A DNA stretch of 64,000 bases from Pseudomonas cedrina subsp. cedrina (GTDB lineage Bacteria; Pseudomonadota; Gammaproteobacteria; Pseudomonadales; Pseudomonadaceae): the NCBI RefSeq assembly GCF_001983175.1, contig NZ_MNPW01000006.1:186001-250000 (forward strand), in the 5' to 3' direction. The translations under genes were made by a program, and so were the position numbers. Positions 25,802 to 33,777 of this stretch are shown here, one piece after another (positions within the stretch are counted from its first letter, which is position 1; every line of letters begins with the position of its first letter). The notes under the pieces were generated by a model. It was not told where the DNA came from and did not search any database. It saw only the letters and a list, made by a program, of their open reading frames with translations.

Positions 25802-27136
25802 TTATCCTCGGATCGCCCAGAAGGCCAGGTTCAAGCCCGGGAACTGCCCGGCGATGTGGAAAGCGAAACCGCCGGAATTGCTCAGCTGTTGCCAGTGCTC
25901 GCTGCCACGATCGAGCTCGTAATAGGTCGAGCCCGCGTGGTACGGCAGTTGGCGTGGCGCCACCGGCAACGGCAACAGGCTGATGCCCGGCAGTTGCAGG
26001 TTGACCAGGTCGCGGATGTGCTCCACCGAGCCGACTTTGCTCTGCTGGCCGAAACGCGCGCGCAGGGTTTCGCCGGGCACATCGGCACGCACCACCAGAA
26101 TGAAGCTGGCGCTGTCGAGCAAGGTTTTGTCGGCCAACATTGCCACGTGGACACCGTAGGCTTTCTCGACAATCGGGATCGGCGTGGCCTTGCTGTCGAT
26201 CAGCATCGACAGCGCTTCGCGCAATGCCGCCATCACCGGGGCGAAGCTCAGGGCCAGGTCGTCGTGCTGGTACTGCGGGTATTCCTGGGGGCGGCGGCCC
26301 GAGGTCGAAAAGGTCGAGAACTCGCCGGCCAGGCTGACCAGTTCGCTGTAGAAGCGCTCGGGGTGCAACGGGCTCAGTTGGCTCAAATGCTGGACTAGCG
26401 GTTGCGCACGGTTGACCAATTGCAGCAGCATGAAATCGGCAATCTCCGACGCACCACCGGCGCCCGACGCAACCACGCGGCCGGCCAGGGCTTCGCCGCG
26501 CTGGTGCAGCAGGCCGAGCAATTCACTGCGAAACGCGGTAAGCGGCTTGCTCGCGGCCACGTCGAGTACGGGCGCAATGTAAGTGTCGTCGAGCACCAGC
26601 GCGCGGTCGGCGCGTTTTTCCTTGATGCGCACCAGGCCCACGGCGGCGTAGTCGCTGATGCCATCCTGGGCGGTCAGCAAGCGCAGGGCACGTGAACCGA
26701 CGGCCACTGGGGCGCGGTTTTCGAACGGCGCGTTATCGTCACGCACTTCGCGTACCTGGCTCACGTAACGCGCGGCTTCCAGGGCTTCGCCTTGCTCCAC
26801 GGTATCGCGGGCGCCAGCGCGCTTGAGCGGCAGGGCCAGGTACACCAGGCCGTCGCGCAGGTTGTCGTCGATATTCAGCGGGCTCGGCGCCAGGTCATCC
26901 TGGGGAATATTGAACGGCGTGCCGTCGGGCAAAAGGCCGCGTGCCGAGACAATTGCCAGCTTGCCCTGGGCCAGCAGGCCCTGGTCGATCAGCAACTCGG
27001 AAAAACCCCAGGCGCCTGCGCACAGCGGACGGCTGCGGGCGTCGATCAGGTTTTCCAGGTAACGGTCATGCTGCTGGAAGTGCTGCGTTCCGATGAACAT
27101 GCCTTCCGACCAGACCACGCGATTGTTCCAGGACAT
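25802..27136 (-). CDS. tssK: T6SS baseplate protein TssK
   Basis: A 444-residue DUF876 protein with the family start (MSWNNRVVWSEGMFIGTQHFQQHDRYLE). TssK trimers are the adaptors that link the cytoplasmic baseplate (TssEFG) to the membrane complex. Located 6 bp from tssL and 18 bp from tssJ in the same operon. Confidence 0.95.
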   Translation of the reverse strand: MSWNNRVVWSEGMFIGTQHFQQHDRYLENLIDARSRPLCAGAWGFSELLIDQGLLAQGKLAIVSARGLLPDGTPFNIPQDDLAPSPLNIDDNLRDGLVYLALPLKRAGARDTVEQGEALEAARYVSQVREVRDDNAPFENRAPVAVGSRALRLLTAQDGISDYAAVGLVRIKEKRADRALVLDDTYIAPVLDVAASKPLTAFRSELLGLLHQRGEALAGRVVASGAGGASEIADFMLLQLVNRAQPLVQHLSQLSPLHPERFYSELVSLAGEFSTFSTSGRRPQEYPQYQHDDLALSFAPVMAALREALSMLIDSKATPIPIVEKAYGVHVAMLADKTLLDSASFILVVRADVPGETLRARFGQQSKVGSVEHIRDLVNLQLPGISLLPLPVAPRQLPYHAGSTYYELDRGSEHWQQLSNSGGFAFHIAGQFPGLNLAFWAIRG

Positions 27137-27154
27137 GGGAGCTCCGATTGCTTC

Positions 27155-27670
27155 TTATTGGGCAGGGCTGGATGGGGAGGCCACGACGTCGGCGCGCACG
27201 GCACGCACATCGAGGCTGATCTGGTATTCGGTGTATTGGCGCGCGGGCACGTTGATGACCGTGCGCCATTGCGCGCGGTCCAACTCTCGATAACCCACCA
27301 ACAGCCCGATCTGGCGCGTGGACGGGTCGAGGTCGCGCTGGATGCTCAGTTGCGCGCCGGGCTGCACCACCACTTCGTCCTGGTCCAGCAGGTCCAGGCC
27401 CAGGGTCGATTGCGCGCGGTCCGCCAGGGCGAAGTAATCGGAACGGGCGAACGTGGCGGCGTTTTTCAGCTCGAAAATGCGCACCCGCACCGGCGCGGCC
27501 TGGCCGTCGGCACCGGGGTTAAGCCCGCTGATCGCGTGGAAATGCAGCTCGACGGCGGCCGTGTCTGCTTCAGCTTCTGCTTCGGCAGGCGCTTCGGGTT
27601 TGGCGGCGTCTTTGGCACACGCCGTCAGCAGAAGCAGTGTGGCAACTGCGAGTAAAAACCTGGGAATCAT
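27155..27670 (-). CDS. tssJ: T6SS outer-membrane lipoprotein TssJ
   Basis: A 171-residue lipoprotein with lipobox LLLLTACAK (Cys18), an Ala/Glu linker and the conserved TssJ beta-sandwich (VELHFHAISGLNPGADGQAAPVRVRIFELK, then QTE-type loops and GYRELDRAQWRTVINVP). It recruits TssM to the outer membrane. Confidence 0.93.
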   Translation of the reverse strand: MIPRFLLAVATLLLLTACAKDAAKPEAPAEAEAEADTAAVELHFHAISGLNPGADGQAAPVRVRIFELKNAATFARSDYFALADRAQSTLGLDLLDQDEVVVQPGAQLSIQRDLDPSTRQIGLLVGYRELDRAQWRTVINVPARQYTEYQISLDVRAVRADVVASPSSPAQ

Positions 27671-27726
27671 CCTGCGTCCTCAATGACGTACTTGGCTATC
27701 CGTTAATCCATGTATTGCGGCGCGGT

Positions 27727-29055
27727 TTACCGACGCTGTCGGGCGCTGTGTTCTTCGTAGGCCCGGCTGAATTCGCGGCCGAACAGGTCCTGGAAATCTT
27801 CCTGGGCCTCACGGGAAATATTGCTGTAGAGCTCGGTGAACTGCTGCCAGTACTGGGCCTGGCGCGAGCCGTTGAAGAGGCTCGACAGCCCGCCGGGCTT
27901 GCCCATGCGCTCTTCCAGTTGCGCCGGTTCGAAGCGGCTGAGCAGGTGTTTGATCGCCGCTTCCACGCCGGCCATCACCGCCAACTGGTGCGCGCGCAGG
28001 TCGTTGAAACTGTCGCGCACGGCGAGGTCCGGCGCCATAAACGCCTGGTTGCCGTGGCGTAGTAGCAGCAGTAACGCTTCGTCGGCATTCGGGGCGAATT
28101 TCAACGGATTGTTTTCGGCAGGCTGGATCATCGTCTGCTGCATGCGGAACTCACCCTTGAGGCTGGCGCGGGCACGCAACACGTCGATCAGGCCTTCGAC
28201 CATCAAGCGGTAGCTGCGGCCGATGCTCTCCATCTGGGCCTCAGCCTGAGCCTTGTCCAGGCGCAGTTGATCAAGGCCCGCGCCGCGCAGGAAGGCTTGC
28301 AGAAGGTCGGGTTGCTGGTTGTCCGCCACGGGGAGCACGGGCTCGACCACGGGTGGCGGCAGGATGACTGGCGCTGATGGTATTGGTGGTGGTGCACTGG
28401 TCACCGGAGCAGGCGCGTCGCCAAACAGGTCCCAATCCTCGGGGATCACCGCGCCTGACGCCACAGGCGCCTGTTCCACCGGCACGCTGACCGGCGTTGG
28501 CGGGCGGAAATCGTGTTGCTCGCTGGGCACGTGGTCCGCCACGGTGGGTGGCGGCACGGTGGTGGGGCTGAGGAATTCAAACAGATCCGGCAGCGTATCC
28601 ATCGAGGACGCACCCTGGAACTGCGGCGCTATCACCGGCACAGGCGTGGGCGGGCTCACCACGGCGCCCATCAGCGCTTCAAAGCTGTTGGGTGATTCGC
28701 CGGCAAACGGCTGGCTTGCAACAGCCTGTACGTTGAAATCGATACGCGCCTGGATCTCGTAATCGCCGATACGGATCAACTCGCCATCCTGCAACGGCTC
28801 GCTGTTGCCCCGACGCATACGAACACCGGCTTTTACCAACTCCACACCATTAGTACTGTTATCGGTCAGGTAATAACGACCGTCTTTGTATTGAATAACG
28901 CAATGTTGCGAGGAGACCAGGCGCTCTGGGTCAGGCAGTACCCAATCATTATCCGAGCTGCGGCCGATAGCCATCGAGCCCTGATTGATGGACTTTTCGG
29001 AGCACTGCCCAGGGGTAATCTTGTGATAACTAGTGATAGTCAAACACAGCGACAT
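27727..29055 (-). CDS. fha: T6SS FHA-domain scaffold protein Fha
   Basis: A 442-residue protein. The N-terminal forkhead-associated domain (about 25-105, MAIGRSSDNDWVLPDP, SSQHCVI, TDNSTNGVEL) binds phosphothreonine. A Pro-rich linker (about 130-240) follows, then the C-terminal T6SS-specific domain (about 250-442, ending in EEHSARQRR). It is the substrate of PpkA and PppA and the trigger for apparatus assembly. It is the first gene of the minus-strand arm and has a very strong AAGGAGG Shine-Dalgarno that also contains a CAAGGAG motif, a possible RsmA/RsmE target. Confidence 0.93.
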   Translation of the reverse strand: MSLCLTITSYHKITPGQCSEKSINQGSMAIGRSSDNDWVLPDPERLVSSQHCVIQYKDGRYYLTDNSTNGVELVKAGVRMRRGNSEPLQDGELIRIGDYEIQARIDFNVQAVASQPFAGESPNSFEALMGAVVSPPTPVPVIAPQFQGASSMDTLPDLFEFLSPTTVPPPTVADHVPSEQHDFRPPTPVSVPVEQAPVASGAVIPEDWDLFGDAPAPVTSAPPPIPSAPVILPPPVVEPVLPVADNQQPDLLQAFLRGAGLDQLRLDKAQAEAQMESIGRSYRLMVEGLIDVLRARASLKGEFRMQQTMIQPAENNPLKFAPNADEALLLLLRHGNQAFMAPDLAVRDSFNDLRAHQLAVMAGVEAAIKHLLSRFEPAQLEERMGKPGGLSSLFNGSRQAQYWQQFTELYSNISREAQEDFQDLFGREFSRAYEEHSARQRR

Positions 29056-29060
29056 CTTGC

Positions 29061-29067
29061 CTCCTTG
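29061..29067 (-). promoter_or_regulatory. Possible RsmA/RsmE-binding motif overlapping the fha Shine-Dalgarno
   Basis: On the minus strand the leader reads CAAGGAG, matching the CANGGA core of Rsm sites, and it overlaps the ribosome-binding site. RsmA control of the fha1 leader is established in P. aeruginosa; here it is inferred from this motif only. Confidence 0.35.
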
Positions 29068-29089
29068 CTGATACTTCGCGCGCGGTCGA

Positions 29090-29113
29090 TTCCCGGGACA
29101 GCGCTTCCCGGGA
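29090..29113. promoter_or_regulatory. Twin TTCCCGGGA dyads in the divergent T6SS control region
   Basis: The 9-mer ttcccggga, itself containing an 8-bp palindrome, occurs at 29090-29098 and again at 29105-29113. The 15-bp period is upstream of fha. This could be a regulator-binding pair. The rest of the 393-bp gap between fha and tssA shows a TTGACA (29283-29288) and a sigma54-like GG-N10-GC (29337-29352) but no gene. Confidence 0.35.
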
Positions 29114-29336
29114 TATCCCCATCCGGTCGAGCAGTCGACCGTCCAAACCTGCCAATGCCAGCATGATCGCTGATCTTAACTGGCCTCTATGACAAAAATC
29201 CTGTCCCGGTGCGTCGTTCGACCCGTCAGTCGCACAGGTTGTTAAGCACCGCACATCTGTCACACAGGGCGAATAGCTTACCTTGACAAGGCGTAAGTAC
29301 TACACCAAAAATGCACAACTTCTTGCATTCCAATGA

Positions 29337-29352
29337 TGGCACATTAATGGCG
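29337..29352 (+). promoter_or_regulatory. Sigma54-like promoter element upstream of tssA
   Basis: The sequence tggcacattaatggcg has the GG and GC elements separated by 10 nt, as in -24/-12 promoters, with TGGCAC intact and TTGC changed to TGGC. It lies about 97 bp upstream of the tssA start. A single site with one mismatch can occur by chance. Confidence 0.3.
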
Positions 29353-29448
29353 CCTTGTTTATATGACCAAGAAAACATGCAAAGTTCCTCACGCAACTAA
29401 TGCATGAACCGCCCGCCATCTAACGGGCCGATAGGGAGATCGATTTCA

Positions 29449-30468
29449 GTGGATGTGCCGTTGCTGCTCAGCCCCGTTTCCGCGAGTTCGCCCTGTGGCG
29501 AAGACATGGAATATGACGCGCAATTTCTGCAATTGGAGCGGGACGCCAAGGGCCAGCCCGAACGCAGCATGGGCGACTCCATCCTGCCCGCCGAACCGCC
29601 GGAATGGCGCAGCATCCAGCAGCAAAGCCTGGACTTGCTGGCGCGCAGCAAAGACCTGCGCATCACCCATTTCCTGCTGCAAAGCTCCCTCGCACTCCAA
29701 GGCGTGGCCGGCCTGGCCGAAGTCCTCACGTTGATCAATGCGTTGCTGCGCGACTACTGGGCCGACCTGCACCCGCGCCTGGACGCCGACGACGATAACG
29801 ACCCCACCGTGCGTATCAACGCGCTCACGGGTATGACCTGCGATACCAATATTCGCCTGCTGCGCGAGAGCATCCTCACGCGCTCGCGCACCTTCGGCCC
29901 CGTGAGCCTGCGCGCGGCGCTCAATGCCAGTGGCCTGCTGAGTTTCCCCGATGAGCAACTCGGCGCCCAGCAACTCAACGCCGCGTTCCTCGACAGCGAC
30001 CCCGAGCAACTGCAAGCCACCCGCGACGCCTTGAGTGCAGCGCGTGCGGCGTGCGAAGCCATCGAGCAACAGGTCAACGAGCAGGTCGGTTCCGCCCAGG
30101 GCGTAGACCTCAGTGCCTTGAAGCAACCGCTCAAGCAGGCATTGCACATCCTCAACCAGGCGGTGCCGGGCAGCGACAGCAGCGGCGAACCCGAGGCGGT
30201 CAGTGACGACCATGCCCCCTCGGCCGATTTCGCCGCCGCCGCCGCCGCACCACGCCCGGCCGGTGATATCGCCAGCCGCGATGACGTGCTGCGCAGCCTC
30301 GACAAGATCCTTGCGTACTACACCCGGCACGAGCCCTCGAGCCCGCTGCCGGTGCTGTTGAACCGGGCGAAAAATCTGGTGCACGCCGACTTCGCGGCCA
30401 TCGTGCGCAATCTGATTCCCGACGGCATGTCCCAATTTGAAAACCTGCGCGGCCCGGACGGCGAGTAA
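29449..30468 (+). CDS. tssA: T6SS baseplate/sheath-assembly protein TssA
   Basis: A 339-residue ImpA-N family protein. A GTG start at 29449 (VDVPLLLSPVSASSPCGEDMEYD) is preferred over the upstream ATG at 29404. The conserved family N-terminus begins there and a GGGAG lies 10 nt upstream. The ImpA N-terminal region runs to about residue 140 (QPERSMGDSILPAEPPEW, then SKDLRITHFLL). The C-terminal part (about 285-335) ends in LNRAKNLVHADFAAIVRNLIPDGMSQFENLRG. TssA caps the growing sheath. First gene of the plus-strand arm. Confidence 0.92.
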   Translation: MDVPLLLSPVSASSPCGEDMEYDAQFLQLERDAKGQPERSMGDSILPAEPPEWRSIQQQSLDLLARSKDLRITHFLLQSSLALQGVAGLAEVLTLINALLRDYWADLHPRLDADDDNDPTVRINALTGMTCDTNIRLLRESILTRSRTFGPVSLRAALNASGLLSFPDEQLGAQQLNAAFLDSDPEQLQATRDALSAARAACEAIEQQVNEQVGSAQGVDLSALKQPLKQALHILNQAVPGSDSSGEPEAVSDDHAPSADFAAAAAAPRPAGDIASRDDVLRSLDKILAYYTRHEPSSPLPVLLNRAKNLVHADFAAIVRNLIPDGMSQFENLRGPDGE

Positions 30469-30522
30469 ACCGCCCGACCGTGCAGTAACAACACCGTCGC
30501 TCAAGCGACCAGGAGCAGCAAC

Positions 30523-31029
30523 GTGGCGAAGCAAAGTTCTCAGAAATTCATCGCGCGCAACCGCGCGCCTCGAGTGCAGATCGAGTACGACGTCGAGCTT
30601 TACGGCGCCGAAAAAAAGGTCCAGCTGCCCTTCGTGATGGGTGTGATGGCCGACCTCGCCGGCAAGCCTGCCGAGCCGTTGGCGCCGGTGGCCGACCGCA
30701 AGTTCCTTGAAGTGGACGTCGACAACTTCGACTCGCGCCTCAAGGCCATGCAGCCACGCGTGGCGTTCCACGTACCCAACGAGCTGACCGGCGAAGGCAA
30801 CCTGAGCCTGGACATCACCTTCGAAAGCATGGACGACTTCAGCCCGGCCGCCGTGGCTCGCAAAGTCGACTCGCTGAACCAGTTGCTCGAAGCCCGCACC
30901 CAGTTGGCCAACCTGCTGACCTACATGGACGGCAAGACCGGCGCTGAAGAAATCATCATGAAGGCGATCAAGGACCCGGCACTGCTTCAGGCACTTGCCA
31001 GCGCGCCCAAGCCTGCAGGGGACCAGTAA
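30523..31029 (+). CDS. tssB: T6SS contractile sheath small subunit TssB
   Basis: A 168-residue DUF770 (VipA) protein, full-length, from a GTG start with AGGAG upstream. Recognised by SSQKFIARNRAPRVQIEYDVE near the N-terminus and the LPFVMGVMADLAG motif. It interlocks with TssC to form the contractile sheath. tssC begins 2 bp after its stop codon. Confidence 0.96.
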   Translation: MAKQSSQKFIARNRAPRVQIEYDVELYGAEKKVQLPFVMGVMADLAGKPAEPLAPVADRKFLEVDVDNFDSRLKAMQPRVAFHVPNELTGEGNLSLDITFESMDDFSPAAVARKVDSLNQLLEARTQLANLLTYMDGKTGAEEIIMKAIKDPALLQALASAPKPAGDQ

Positions 31030-31031
31030 TC

Positions 31032-32528
31032 ATGACCGACAATACCGTTCGCGAAGGCGCGCTGAACCTGGGCGCCACCGAAGAAACCAGTGAGTTCGCA
31101 TCCTTGCTGATGCAAGAATTCAAACCCAAGACCGAGCGTGCCCGCGAAGCCGTGGAAACCGCTGTGCGCACCCTGGCCGAACAGGCTCTGGCGCAGACCG
31201 ACCTGGTGTCCAATGACGCGATCAAGTCGATCGAATCGATCATCGCCGCCATCGACGCCAAGCTGACCGCCCAGGTCAACCAGATCATCCATCACCCGGA
31301 TTTCCAGCAACTGGAAAGCGCCTGGCGTGGCCTGCACTACTTGGTCAACAACACCGAGAGCGATGAGCAACTCAAGATCCGCGTGCTCAACATCGCCAAG
31401 CCGGAGCTGCACAAGACCCTGAAGAAATTCAAGGGCACCGCGTGGGACCAGAGCCCGATCTTCAAGAAGATGTACGAAGAAGAATACGGCCAGTTCGGCG
31501 GCGAACCCTACGGCTGCCTGGTAGGCGACTACTACTTCGACCAGTCGCCACCCGACGTGGAACTGCTGGGCGAGCTGTCGAAAGTCTGCGCCGCCATGCA
31601 CTCCCCGTTCATCGCCGCGGCCTCGCCGACCGTGATGGGCATGGGCTCGTGGCAGGAACTGTCGAACCCGCGCGACCTGACCAAGATCTTCACCACCCCG
31701 GAATACGCCGGCTGGCGTTCGCTGCGTGAATCGGAAGACGCGCGCTACATCGGCCTGACCATGCCGCGCTTCCTGGCGCGCCTGCCGTACGGCGCCAAGA
31801 CTGACCCGGTGGAAGCCTTCGCCTTCGAAGAAAACACCGACGGCGCCGACAGCTCCAAGTACACCTGGGCCAACGCCGCGTACGCGATGGCGGTGAACAT
31901 CAACCGCTCGTTCAAGCACTACGGCTGGTGCTCGCGCATCCGCGGCATCGAGTCCGGCGGCGAAGTGGAAAACCTGCCGGCGCACACGTTCCCTACCGAC
32001 GACGGTGGCGTGGACATGAAGTGCCCGACCGAAATCGCCATCAGCGACCGCCGTGAAGCGGAACTGGCGAAAAACGGTTTCATGCCGCTGCTGCACAAGA
32101 AAAACACCGACTTCGCCGCGTTCATCGGTGCGCAGTCGTTGCAGAAGCCAGCCGAATACGACGACCCGGACGCCACCGCCAACGCCAACCTGGCCGCGCG
32201 CCTGCCGTACCTGTTCGCCACGTGCCGTTTCGCGCACTACTTGAAGTGCATCGTGCGCGACAAGATCGGTTCTTTCAAAGAGAAGGACGAGATGCAGCGC
32301 TGGTTGCAGGACTGGATCCTCAACTATGTCGATGGCGACCCTGCGCACTCCACCGAGACCACCAAGGCCCAGCATCCATTGGCGGCTGCCGAGGTGATCG
32401 TGGAAGAAGTGGAAGGCAACCCGGGTTACTACAACTCCAAGTTCTACCTGCGCCCGCACTACCAGCTTGAAGGGCTGACGGTGTCGCTGCGCCTGGTATC
32501 GAAGTTGCCTTCCGCCAAAGGCGCATAA
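31032..32528 (+). CDS. tssC: T6SS contractile sheath large subunit TssC
   Basis: A 498-residue DUF877 (VipB) protein of standard length. Conserved segments are HHPDFQQLESAWRGLHYLV, EEYGQFGGEPYG, FIAAASPTVMGMGSW, FLARLPYG and the C-terminal FYLRPHYQLEGLTVSLRLVS. It is the major sheath protein and is recycled by ClpV. A hairpin-rich repeat separates it from hcp. Confidence 0.97.
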   Translation: MTDNTVREGALNLGATEETSEFASLLMQEFKPKTERAREAVETAVRTLAEQALAQTDLVSNDAIKSIESIIAAIDAKLTAQVNQIIHHPDFQQLESAWRGLHYLVNNTESDEQLKIRVLNIAKPELHKTLKKFKGTAWDQSPIFKKMYEEEYGQFGGEPYGCLVGDYYFDQSPPDVELLGELSKVCAAMHSPFIAAASPTVMGMGSWQELSNPRDLTKIFTTPEYAGWRSLRESEDARYIGLTMPRFLARLPYGAKTDPVEAFAFEENTDGADSSKYTWANAAYAMAVNINRSFKHYGWCSRIRGIESGGEVENLPAHTFPTDDGGVDMKCPTEIAISDRREAELAKNGFMPLLHKKNTDFAAFIGAQSLQKPAEYDDPDATANANLAARLPYLFATCRFAHYLKCIVRDKIGSFKEKDEMQRWLQDWILNYVDGDPAHSTETTKAQHPLAAAEVIVEEVEGNPGYYNSKFYLRPHYQLEGLTVSLRLVSKLPSAKGA

Positions 32529-32556
32529 ATAACGTTTGAACCGGCTCTTTGCTCGC

Positions 32557-32656
32557 TCGTTCCCACGCTCCGCGTGGGAATGCCGCCCGGGACGCTCCGC
32601 GTCCCAATGACGCAGAGCGTCACAGGATGCGTTACCACGCAGAGCGTGGGAACGAT
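32557..32656. repeat. Multi-hairpin intergenic repeat between tssC and hcp
   Basis: Outer arms tcgttcccacgctc and gagcgtgggaacga enclose at least three local hairpins: ttcccacgctccgcgtggga at 32560, gggacgctccgcgtccc at 32590 and tgacgcagagcgtca at 32608. It has the look of a dispersed Pseudomonas repeat family distinct from the gtgggagc REPs. It lies inside the operon and could cause RNA processing or partial termination. Confidence 0.75.
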
Positions 32657-32694
32657 CACCAAATTTCGTGGCCCGTGCCACACAGGGAGAAATC

Positions 32695-33183
32695 ATGGCT
32701 GTTGATATTTTCATCAAGATCGGCGACATCAAGGGCGAGTCCATGGACAAGGCCCACAAGGACGAAATCGACGTACTGAGCTGGAGCTGGGGCATGGCCC
32801 AGTCCGGCAACATGCACGTCGGCGGTGGCGGTGGCGCGGGCAAGGTGAATATCCAGGACCTGTCGCTGACCAAGTACGTCGACAAGGCTTCGCCCAACCT
32901 GATGATGCACTGCGCCAGCGGCAAGCACATCGACAAGGTCAAGCTGACCGTGCGCAAGGCCGGTGGCGAAAGCCAGGTCGAATACATGGTGATCAACCTG
33001 GAAGAAGTACTGGTCACGTCCCTGAGCACCGGCGGTTCGGGCGGCGAAGATCGCCTGACCGAGAACGTCACCCTGAACTTTGCCCAAGTGATGGTCGACT
33101 ACCAGCCGCAAAAAGCCGACGGCACCAAAGACGGCGGCCCGATCAAGTTTGGCTGGAACATCCGTTCCAACACCAAGCGCTGA
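32695..33183 (+). CDS. hcp: T6SS inner tube protein Hcp
   Basis: A 162-residue DUF796 protein, normal Hcp1 length, started at MAVDIFIKIGDIKGES with GGGAGA upstream. It forms hexameric rings that stack into the secreted inner tube and chaperone small effectors. The family core KHIDKVKLTVRKAGGESQVEYMVI is clear. It directly precedes tssE, with no tagJ gene between them. Confidence 0.97.
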   Translation: MAVDIFIKIGDIKGESMDKAHKDEIDVLSWSWGMAQSGNMHVGGGGGAGKVNIQDLSLTKYVDKASPNLMMHCASGKHIDKVKLTVRKAGGESQVEYMVINLEEVLVTSLSTGGSGGEDRLTENVTLNFAQVMVDYQPQKADGTKDGGPIKFGWNIRSNTKR

Positions 33184-33261
33184 TAACTCTGGTGGCCGTG
33201 GCTGCGCGCCACGGCCCCAGGGATTCTGTTCCTCTCGCAACCCGTCCGTGGAGCTGCTTTG

Positions 33262-33777
33262 GTGGTAACTGAAATCGCTTCCCGCGACCGTCTGCAACCG
33301 TCCCTGCTGGACCGGTTGACCGACGACGACCCAACCAATCCCAAGGAAAGCGCCGACAAACGCGTGCTGTCCCTGACCCAATTGAAAGCCTCGGTCCTGC
33401 GCGACCTGGCGTGGCTGCTCAACACCACGTCATTGCTCGATGCCGATACGACGCTGCACACCCCGGCCGGCACCTCGGTGGTCAATTACGGCCTGCCGGC
33501 GCTGGCGGGCAACAGCGTTTCCAGTGTGGATATCAAGGCGCTTGAAGCGCTGATCTACCAGGCTATCGCCACCTTCGAACCGCGCATCCTGCGCCATACC
33601 CTGCGGGTCAAGGCCCGTGTCGGCCAAGGCGAGATGAACCACAACGCCTTGAGTTTCGAGATTGAAGGCGACCTGTGGGCGCAGCCGGTGCCGTTGCGCC
33701 TGTTGCTGCAAACCGACCTGGACCTGGAGTCCGGCCACGTACGCGTGGTGAATGCCGACCAGCGGAGGCGCCCATGA
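33262..33777 (+). CDS. tssE: T6SS baseplate protein TssE
   Basis: A 171-residue gp25-like lysozyme-family homologue. It starts at GTG 33262 with GGAG 8 nt upstream. Family marks are [11 protein letters not shown] near the start, [12 protein letters not shown] in the middle and the [11 protein letters not shown] segment followed by LSFEIEGDL. It is a wedge component of the baseplate and overlaps tssF by 4 nt. Confidence 0.93.
   Translation: MVTEIASRDRLQPSLLDRLTDDDPTNPKESADKRVLSLTQLKASVLRDLAWLLNTTSLLDADTTLHTPAGTSVVNYGLPALAGNSVSSVDIKALEALIYQAIATFEPRILRHTLRVKARVGQGEMNHNALSFEIEGDLWAQPVPLRLLLQTDLDLESGHVRVVNADQRRRP

Noticed and set aside
29030..29263. 77-codon open frame on the minus strand in the T6SS control region
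   Set aside because: Overlaps the start of fha in another frame and has no Shine-Dalgarno; the region reads as regulatory.
30987..33071. 694-codon open frame on the minus strand crossing tssC and hcp
   Set aside because: Antisense shadow that runs through a repeat; genuine sheath and tube genes occupy the other strand.
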